From Ruthenibacterium sp. (GTDB taxonomy: Bacteria; Bacillota; Clostridia; Oscillospirales; Ruminococcaceae): a stretch of DNA of 17,775 nt. Below the pieces are notes generated by a model, which saw nothing but the letters and a program-made list of their open reading frames with translations, ran no database searches and had not been told where the DNA came from. Position 1 is the first letter of the stretch; each line of letters starts with the position of its first letter. Below, one piece after another: positions 12,935 through 17,775 of this stretch. The translations under genes were made by a program, and so were the position numbers. The stretch is from contig JAHHSL010000039.1 in assembly GCA_020025235.1 (NCBI GenBank), positions 1 to 17,775 on the forward strand. Reading direction: 5' to 3'.

Positions 12935-13852
12935 ATGAATCTGAAACGATACCTTTCCATTGCGCCGGATGTTGACGCGGCGCTGCGAAACGGAAAGCCG
13001 GTCGTCGCGCTGGAAAGTGCGATGCTTGCCCACGGCATAAAATATCCGGATAACCTTGCCTTTGCCCAGCAGCTGGAGGAAAGCGTGCGCGCAGAGGGCG
13101 CAGTTCCCGCCACGATCGCCGTCATCGACGGCATCCTGAAAATCGGCATGAGCCGTGCGGAGCTGGAATCGCTGTGCCGATCGCACAGCATCGCGCGCGT
13201 TTCGCGGCGGGATCTGCCCGTCATGGTCGCGCAAAAGCGCACCGGTGCTGCGACCGCTTCTTCCGCCATGATCCTGGCACGGCTTGTCGGCATACCGGTT
13301 TTTGCCACGGCGTCGATCGGCGGGGTGCACCGCGGCGCGCAGGTCACCATGGATATCAGCGCCGATCTGCAGGAGCTGCGCCAGACGTCTGTTATCGTCG
13401 TTTGCTCCGGCGGGAAGATGAGCCTTGACATCGGCCTGACGCTGGAATATCTGGAGACCATGGGAGTTCCGGTCCTTGGGCTGCGCACAAACGATTTTCC
13501 GGCGTGCCTGTGCTCCAAAAGCGGCTTTTCGGTGGATCACCGCGTTAAAGACGAAACCGAAGCCGCATGGATCGCCAAGACAAAATGGGATCTTGGGCTT
13601 GCGGGCGGGCTGCTGATCTGCAACCCCGTGCCGGAGCAGGATTCCATGGATCACGACCAAATGACGGCAATCATCACGCGCGCGATTGCACAGGCGGAGG
13701 AGGCCGGCATCCGCGGAACTGCCCTGACGCCCTATTTAATGGACCGCATCTGCGCCATGACGGACGGACGCGCGCTGGACGTAAGCCGGAAGCTTGCCTG
13801 CGGCAATGCACTCGCCGCAGCCCGCATTGCTGCCGCCTATGCGCGTCTGTAA
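12935..13852 (+). CDS. psuG: Pseudouridine-5'-phosphate glycosidase
   Basis: A 305-residue enzyme of the PsuG/IndA family, which reversibly splits the C-C glycosidic bond of pseudouridine 5'-phosphate to uracil and ribose 5-phosphate; it salvages pseudouridine from RNA turnover. Motifs: VVALESAMLAHG (23-34), the metal/phosphate loop GIPVFATASIGGVHRGA (119-135), TMDISADL with acidic residues (138-145), and CSGGK (157-161) with the Schiff-base lysine. Family length is about 300, so it is complete. The ATG at 12935 is 8 bases after AAGGAG. The kinase PsuK that supplies the substrate is not nearby. The two genes that follow have no evident link to nucleoside salvage. Confidence 0.95.
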   Translation: MNLKRYLSIAPDVDAALRNGKPVVALESAMLAHGIKYPDNLAFAQQLEESVRAEGAVPATIAVIDGILKIGMSRAELESLCRSHSIARVSRRDLPVMVAQKRTGAATASSAMILARLVGIPVFATASIGGVHRGAQVTMDISADLQELRQTSVIVVCSGGKMSLDIGLTLEYLETMGVPVLGLRTNDFPACLCSKSGFSVDHRVKDETEAAWIAKTKWDLGLAGGLLICNPVPEQDSMDHDQMTAIITRAIAQAEEAGIRGTALTPYLMDRICAMTDGRALDVSRKLACGNALAAARIAAAYARL

Positions 13853-13894
13853 TGCAGGCAGCGCATCATCTTTATAAAGAACGAGGTATAATGA

Positions 13895-15283
13895 ATGGAC
13901 ACCTGTAAAAACTGCGGCATGCCGCTGGACGACCCCGATGCAGAGCTGTGCTCTGCCTGCCGCGCACAGAAATCCGCCCTGCTGCCGAAAAACCGCAGCG
14001 GACGCGCATCCCACACCCGCCGTGTGCGCATGAACCGCACCACGCGCAGCATGCTGGTGATCGTATGCGTGCTGAGTGTGATTTTGGCTGCGCTGTGCAT
14101 CACGGCGACCGTGCTGTACAACCGATACAATCCCGAAAAATTTCTGGCGGCGTTCGATACGGCGCTGGCAGAAAACGACGCCGGTGCGCTCAAACCCATG
14201 CTCACAGGCGCAAACCTTTCCGTTTCCGATGAAGGCGCAGCCGCTTTGTGCCGTGCCTTTGCCGATGAGACAAGCCGCAACAAGCTTTGCGCGCAGCTGG
14301 AAGCGCAGATCATCGACGAAACGTATGCAGGCGATTTTCCCGCGCTTGCCGTTAAAAAAGACCCCGTGTTCTTCGGCTACTGCCGGTATGCGGTTGCGGT
14401 GCACAGCGTCAGCCTGATGCTGAACGCACCGGCGCAGAATCTGGTGCTTTCGATCAACGGCATCCCGCAGAACGGCACACACACGGAAACCGGCATCCTG
14501 TACGAAAATCTCTTTCCCGGTTCCTACACGGTATCCGTCACCGGCACGACTGCCGCGGGCCAGAATGTAGCCGGCAGCGAAGTGACCCTTGCGCTGTTCG
14601 ATTCCGATGAACCCGCGCTGTTCGCCGGTGCACTGCCCATTGGCGCCGTGACGGTTTCGGGCTGCCCGAGCGATGACGCCGTCATCACACTGGACGGCAC
14701 CGAACTTGCCGATAAGCCGTCCGACGGAGTTGTAACGCTTCCGCAGATCGCACTCGGCAGCAAGATCGGCATGTCGTATACCTCTCCGTGGGGTTCCGTC
14801 ACGACGGCAAGCGTCGAATTTACGGATATCGAAAAAACCGAACTGACGTTTGAAGACTTTGCCACCGAGGGCGGCACGCCTGCGGCAGATACGCTCAATT
14901 CTCTGCTCACCGCCCACCTTGCCACCTATCTGGATGCGCTGACGCATCAGGATACCGCGCTGATTTCCGGCTGCACCGCCGATTATAAAAATCATCTGGC
15001 AGAGGGTCTTTCTTCCGAAGAGCACAAAGAGCACATCTATAATATGAAATCGGCCGAATGTAAGCCGGATGCCATAAAGCTGACTGAAGCGGACGGCGGC
15101 GCACACATTTCGTGCTACGCCCATGTGGAATATTCTACGCTGAACCGCGAATCCAACAAGGAGAGCGATCATTCGGAATATCGGGTGATTGTATTGACAT
15201 GGGAGGACGGCTGGAAGGTATCCGGCTCCGCCGAATCCACCGAAGAAGCCTTCAATTCCGGAGCCATGGACGTTTTGCCGTAA
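13895..15283 (+). CDS. Zinc-ribbon, single-TM, TcaA/YvbJ-like envelope protein
   Basis: A 462-residue protein with a cytoplasmic N-terminal zinc ribbon (C4-x2-C7 ... C19-x2-C22), a basic linker, one transmembrane helix (about 52-75) and a large extracellular part. The pattern NPEKFLAAFDTALAENDAGAL just after the helix, then Ig-like beta domains (LVLSINGIPQNGTHTE...LFPGSYTVSVTG), then a C-terminal NTF2-like region (about 335-455), is the TcaA/YvbJ architecture of Firmicutes. The family is linked to cell-wall stress and glycopeptide response in staphylococci; the precise function is unknown here. The ATG at 13895 has GAGG 8 bases upstream; the ATG at 13891 is out of frame and stops after five codons. 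The 42-base gap after psuG suggests one transcript. The family call rests on architecture and is moderate. Confidence 0.75.
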   Translation: MDTCKNCGMPLDDPDAELCSACRAQKSALLPKNRSGRASHTRRVRMNRTTRSMLVIVCVLSVILAALCITATVLYNRYNPEKFLAAFDTALAENDAGALKPMLTGANLSVSDEGAAALCRAFADETSRNKLCAQLEAQIIDETYAGDFPALAVKKDPVFFGYCRYAVAVHSVSLMLNAPAQNLVLSINGIPQNGTHTETGILYENLFPGSYTVSVTGTTAAGQNVAGSEVTLALFDSDEPALFAGALPIGAVTVSGCPSDDAVITLDGTELADKPSDGVVTLPQIALGSKIGMSYTSPWGSVTTASVEFTDIEKTELTFEDFATEGGTPAADTLNSLLTAHLATYLDALTHQDTALISGCTADYKNHLAEGLSSEEHKEHIYNMKSAECKPDAIKLTEADGGAHISCYAHVEYSTLNRESNKESDHSEYRVIVLTWEDGWKVSGSAESTEEAFNSGAMDVLP

Positions 15284-15295
15284 AGGAGGTCCGCT

Positions 15296-15775
15296 ATGAG
15301 ACTTTTATTCAAGCAGCGCATGTTTTCGTGGTTTGACAGCTATGATATCTATAACGAGGACGGGGACGTCGTTTTTGAAGTGAAGGGCGTTCTGAGCTGG
15401 GGCCACTGTCTTAAAATCTTTGATCCGCACGGAACCGAACTGGGTGTGGTGAAGGAGGAAGTGTTTTCCTTCCTTCCCCGCTTTGCCCTTTACGAAAACG
15501 AACAGTGCGTCGGGCAGATCCGCAAGGAATTCACCTTTTTCCGTCCTTCGTTCACACTCGATTTCCGCGGCTGGGATATTGAGGGCGATTTTTTTGAATT
15601 CGATTACCGCGTCACCGATTGCAGCGGACGGCTTGTCATGGCCGCAAGCAAGGAACTGTTCCGTTGGACGGACACCTATGTCCTGGATATCGCAGACCCT
15701 GCGGACGCACTGCACTGCCTTATGGTGATGCTTGCAATCGACGCCGCAAAGTGCTCGGCCGGAAACGACGACTGA
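15296..15775 (+). CDS. LURP-one-related (LOR/YxjI) family protein
   Basis: A 159-residue soluble protein with the LOR (tubby-like beta-barrel) pattern: an N-terminal LLFKQRMFSWFDSYDIYNEDG, then repeating strands such as VKGVLSWGHCLKIFD, LGVVKEEVFSFLPRFALY and DIEGDFFEFDYRVTD, and a C-terminal hydrophobic helix (ALHCLMVMLAIDAAKC). The biochemical role of bacterial LOR proteins is not established; related tubby and scramblase folds bind phospholipids. The ribosome site AAAGGAGGT overlaps the stop of the preceding gene and lies 5 bases from the ATG, so the two genes are probably coupled. It is the last gene of the operon. Confidence 0.85.
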   Translation: MRLLFKQRMFSWFDSYDIYNEDGDVVFEVKGVLSWGHCLKIFDPHGTELGVVKEEVFSFLPRFALYENEQCVGQIRKEFTFFRPSFTLDFRGWDIEGDFFEFDYRVTDCSGRLVMAASKELFRWTDTYVLDIADPADALHCLMVMLAIDAAKCSAGNDD

Positions 15776-15812
15776 TTACTCGCTTTCCGGTTTTTCACGC
15801 AAATACATACAA

Positions 15813-15842
15813 AAAGGACGCTGCCCTGAATGGGCGCGCTTT
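15813..15842 (+). terminator. Imperfect hairpin, possible terminator of the psuG operon
   Basis: AAAG, CGC and GCCC (15813-15826) pair with GGGC, GCG and CTTT (15832-15842), with a GA bulge, a T bulge and a TGAAT loop. The plus-strand T-run is short. The minus-strand side has a better T-run (CCTTTTT), so the direction is uncertain. Confidence 0.4.
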
Positions 15843-15878
15843 ATGATGTTTGGCACGTTTTGAGAAGGAGCGAAGCGG

Positions 15879-16094
15879 CTGTCTGCTTGGATTACATGTT
15901 TTATGATTGCAGGTGACCTTTCTGAATCCATTCCTCGCTTGGCCAGACGTGGTTTGTGCGTTGGCAGTATCGCTCCGGATTGCAGCGCAGCAAACGAGGA
16001 TCGGTCAGCTTTTATGCTCCCCAGAGAGGTGACTCAGTTGTTATATCAGAAAGTGCCTTTCAATCCAAGTACAGTTTTGACGGTTACAAAATGA
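15879..16094 (+). pseudogene. Remnant of a zinc-dependent phospholipase C-like protein gene
   Basis: The frame reads (L)SAWITCFMIAGDLSESIP followed by RRGLCVGSIAPDCSAANED and PREVTQ. I recognise this as a decayed N-terminus of clostridial proteins annotated as zinc-dependent phospholipase C family, whose usual pattern is roughly W(I/V)THLMIA...RRGFCVGSIAPDCN.ENEDW...PPREVTHWM. This comes from memory and no search was run. The His of the WITH motif is now Cys and the TH of VTHWM is TQ, so likely zinc ligands are lost. AAGGAG (15865-15870) sits 8 bases before the CTG that replaces the start codon. Similarity fades after about 16040 and the frame ends at 16094, so at least two thirds of the gene is missing. 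The overlapping frame 15926-16159 is not recognised. Confidence 0.5.
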
Positions 16095-16175
16095 CAGTGA
16101 ATACCGGCAGGAAGGTCGAAGTCAGATTCATGTGCGGCAGCACAAGGACGGTATACTGAAATAAAGATAAAACCA

Positions 16176-16217
16176 AAAGAGCCCTGAGACTTAGTGATAT
16201 AGGTCTCAGGGCTCTTT
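16176..16217. terminator. Strong inverted repeat, probable bidirectional terminator
   Basis: A perfect 15-bp stem, AAAGAGCCCTGAGAC (16176-16190) with GTCTCAGGGCTCTTT (16203-16217) and a 12-base loop, lying between the plus-strand remnant and the minus-strand GNAT gene. T-runs are short on both sides. It may have ended the gene that decayed upstream. Confidence 0.7.
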
Positions 16218-16246
16218 CTGCAAAAGTATATATAAGGCTGCAATAG

Positions 16247-16277
16247 GGTTGCCACGCTCATGCAAAGTGTGGCAGCC
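16247..16277 (-). terminator. Hairpin just after the triple-GNAT gene
   Basis: GGTTGCCACGCT (16247-16258) pairs with AGTGTGGCAGCC (16266-16277), 12 bp that pair fully only with two G-U wobbles, 7-base loop, 10 bases after the stop codon on the minus strand. No T-run follows, so it may act with the stronger hairpin at 16176-16217 or as a 3' stabiliser. Confidence 0.45.
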
Positions 16278-16287
16278 TCACTTTGAT

Positions 16288-17688
16288 TTAACGCAGATAT
16301 GCAAATGTTCTGCCTAAATGAATATCAAACCCAAGCGCTTGATACATTTTCTCGTCACAAGGAGCGCAGGTGACGGTCAGGCTTGCAATGCCGTTATCCT
16401 CGCCCCATTGCTGTGCTGCCTGTGCTAACTTTCGGGCAACACCTTTTCTGCGGAACGCAGGTTCGATGTAAAAGTCCTCAAAGATCCCGGTATCGGCACA
16501 AGCAAATGTAGAGAAGCATTTTGCAATACTGCACATTCCGACTGCACGATAACCACGCTTCGCCATAAAGAATGTGATTTTGCTGTCCCGGATTGCCTGG
16601 GCAAGTTTTTCCTGCTTTTCCTCCGTTGACGGAGTTTCTCCGATTTCCTTGAGAAAGCCGTTTTCCAACTTCTTGAGTTGCCAGTCCTCTGGATCAGAGA
16701 GGATTTCTATGGTAATCGGAACATTTTCTTTCGGTGGCAGGATCATCAGTGGTTCGCCCCATTCGTCAGCGCCATTTTCCATAAAACCGACAGTTTCCCA
16801 GAAATGCCGCCGTCGTATGTTGCTGCCATGGTTCAGCTCTGCGTATAATGCGCCGTGTTCTTTCGCCCAATTCAGAAGCGCCTTGGCACATTCCTTGCCG
16901 GTTCCATTTCCCCGGAACTCCGGATAAACACAGTATTCCATGATGAAGCACTTGCCATCCTCGGAAGTGAAGATCACAGGCATGGTAAAGCCAATATCCT
17001 GCCCGTTCCGCTGGAAGAACAGGAAGAAGCAGCGATCCTGCTGCCTTCTGTAAATCTTCATCATGTGATCGTGATACTCTGAACTAAGAAAATATTCCAG
17101 TTCCTCAATATCAGAATCAGAGAAGATGTCACGCTTGTGATAGGCGTGAAGCTGCTCCCAAAAGACAGCAACATCAGTTTCTGAAACTGCTTCACGGACG
17201 GTTATCGGCGATGGTAGTGCCATTACCCAAAAATCTTCCATGTTATCCGAAAAAGCAATTTCATCCTGTATGGTTTCTACATACTGGAATCCCGCCTTTT
17301 GATAAGCTCTTATCGCTCTTTTGTTTCGAGCAGATACACGAAGAAGTATTCGTCCAGAATGGTCTTTGATACGACGAAGTTCTTGGACGCACTTTGCTAC
17401 AAATGCTGCGCCATTTCCTTTTCCGCATAGCTGCGGTGTCATTGACCAACCCACCCAAAGATCAGTGCCTTCATATTGGCAAGCTACCTGCCCCAAAATA
17501 ATTCCTCCGTCGACCAGGCAGAACTGCTCTGTTCCCCAAGTGGATTCGTCCAGCAGATATTCGTCGTGATGGCCTTTGAAACTGTAAGCATTATAGGGTG
17601 CTTCATACTCCCATTGGGCAATCAGTTCCACAGTTTCTTTGGTAAGCGGTTTTAATAAACCGTTTGCCATGTTGATTTGGTTTTTCAT
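16288..17688 (-). CDS. Triple-domain GNAT acetyltransferase
   Basis: A 466-residue protein made of three GNAT folds in one chain. Domain 1 (about 10-158) has the acetyl-CoA motif QLCGKGNGAAF (86-96) and NKRAIRAYQKAGF (122-134). Domain 2 (about 162-316) has EFRGNGTGKECAK (257-269) and NIRRRHFWETVGF (290-302). Domain 3 (about 325-466) has AFRRKGVARKLAQ (411-423) and the YQALGF motif (449-454). All three keep the Q/R-x-x-G-x-G/A pyrophosphate loop, so each may bind acetyl-CoA. Substrates are unknown; small amines, antibiotics or protein N-termini are possible. The ATG at 17688 is 7 bases after GGAGG; the ATG at 17670 has no ribosome site. Codon choice is visibly AT-richer than in the rest of the window, and the gene follows a leader peptide, both signs of transfer. 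Confidence 0.9.
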   Translation of the reverse strand: MKNQINMANGLLKPLTKETVELIAQWEYEAPYNAYSFKGHHDEYLLDESTWGTEQFCLVDGGIILGQVACQYEGTDLWVGWSMTPQLCGKGNGAAFVAKCVQELRRIKDHSGRILLRVSARNKRAIRAYQKAGFQYVETIQDEIAFSDNMEDFWVMALPSPITVREAVSETDVAVFWEQLHAYHKRDIFSDSDIEELEYFLSSEYHDHMMKIYRRQQDRCFFLFFQRNGQDIGFTMPVIFTSEDGKCFIMEYCVYPEFRGNGTGKECAKALLNWAKEHGALYAELNHGSNIRRRHFWETVGFMENGADEWGEPLMILPPKENVPITIEILSDPEDWQLKKLENGFLKEIGETPSTEEKQEKLAQAIRDSKITFFMAKRGYRAVGMCSIAKCFSTFACADTGIFEDFYIEPAFRRKGVARKLAQAAQQWGEDNGIASLTVTCAPCDEKMYQALGFDIHLGRTFAYLR

Positions 17689-17695
17689 TTTGTTT

Positions 17696-17738
17696 CCTCC
17701 AAAATAATATTCGGAGGGTTAGGAAGCGTGAACCCTCC
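17696..17738 (-). promoter_or_regulatory. Putative leader attenuator with mutually exclusive hairpins
   Basis: On the minus strand three segments can pair in two ways. GGAGGGTT (17738-17731) pairs perfectly with AACCCTCC (17720-17713). The same CCTCC plus GAA (17717-17710) can instead pair with the GGAGG ribosome site of the GNAT gene and the T bases before it (17703-17696), one G-U included. The first form leaves the ribosome site free and the second hides it. The first arm lies inside the leader peptide codons, so a translating or stalled ribosome would choose between them. Translational attenuation is inferred. Confidence 0.5.
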
Positions 17739-17757
17739 ATACACGATTCATCTTCAT
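17719..17757 (-). CDS. 12-residue leader peptide
   Basis: The minus-strand frame ATG AAG ATG AAT CGT GTA TGG AGG GTT CAC GCT TCC TAA encodes MKMNRVWRVHAS. It has its own ribosome site AAAGGTG about 7 bases upstream (17771-17765) and ends 30 bases before the GNAT start codon. Its codons 7-9 form the 5' arm of the hairpin at 17738-17713. Short translated leaders with this layout precede inducible resistance genes in Firmicutes, where drug-stalled ribosomes switch the hairpins. The peptide matches no leader I can name. The promoter must lie beyond the window edge. Confidence 0.55.
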   Translation of the reverse strand: MKMNRVWRVHAS

Positions 17758-17775
17758 AAAAACCACACCTTTCTT

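Noticed and set aside
13736..15172. 478-codon minus-strand open frame opposite the zinc-ribbon protein gene
   Set aside because: The plus-strand gene has a zinc ribbon, TM helix and operon spacing; the minus frame runs through the intergenic gap and into psuG.
15926..16159. Open frame ending in a Tyr-Lys-Met-Thr-Val-rich tail, possible second gene fragment
   Set aside because: No family recognised, no ribosome site, and it overlaps the frame with better evidence; left as unexplained sequence.
1..17775. CRISPR array, insertion sequence or phage genes
   Set aside because: No regularly spaced repeats, terminal inverted repeats, transposase, integrase or phage structural motifs were seen on either strand.

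Overview
The window looks like chromosomal DNA of a spore-forming or spore-descended Clostridium-class Firmicute, probably a moderately GC-rich gut Oscillospiraceae/Ruminococcaceae relative. This is inferred from strong AGGAGG-type ribosome sites, sigma-A promoters, a SpoVB-type flippase, a SpoIIQ-like LytM protein, a lipoprotein trigger-factor-like foldase, a DUF1622 protein and a CsoR repressor. No species call is possible from the sequence alone.

Layout. (1) 1-1719, minus: tRNA-Leu(CAG) with its own promoter, and a SpoVB/MurJ-family polysaccharide flippase. (2) 1778-4923, plus: four genes, at least three with their own promoter elements: DUF1622 membrane protein, Mrp/NBP35-type Fe-S carrier ATPase, secreted trigger-factor/FKBP-like lipoprotein, and a CsoR-type copper repressor. 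Intrinsic terminators follow the last three. (3) 5122-11678, minus: a surface-polysaccharide operon, rfbC - wzm-like permease - wzt-like ATPase - two paralogous double-domain GT2 glycosyltransferases - fthC. Together these could finish dTDP-L-rhamnose, polymerise a rhamnose-containing glycan and export it by the ABC-dependent route. The folate gene fthC rides at the end by a GTGA overlap. (4) 11853-12644, minus: a SpoIIQ-like M23 protein that keeps its zinc ligands. (5) 12935-15775, plus: a compact operon of pseudouridine-5'-phosphate glycosidase, a zinc-ribbon/TM TcaA-YvbJ-like protein and a LURP-one-related (LOR) protein. (6) 15776-17775: an accessory-looking, visibly AT-richer segment with a decayed gene remnant, terminator-like hairpins, and a protein built of three tandem GNAT domains preceded by a 12-residue leader peptide with mutually exclusive hairpins.

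The most notable signals are the leader-peptide/attenuator architecture in front of the triple-GNAT gene, a well-formed H-type pseudoknot topology between csoR and fthC, a 20-bp intergenic hairpin inside the polysaccharide operon, and a pseudogene whose ribosome site is intact while its start codon and probable zinc ligands are lost. No CRISPR array, insertion sequence, integrase or defence system was seen.
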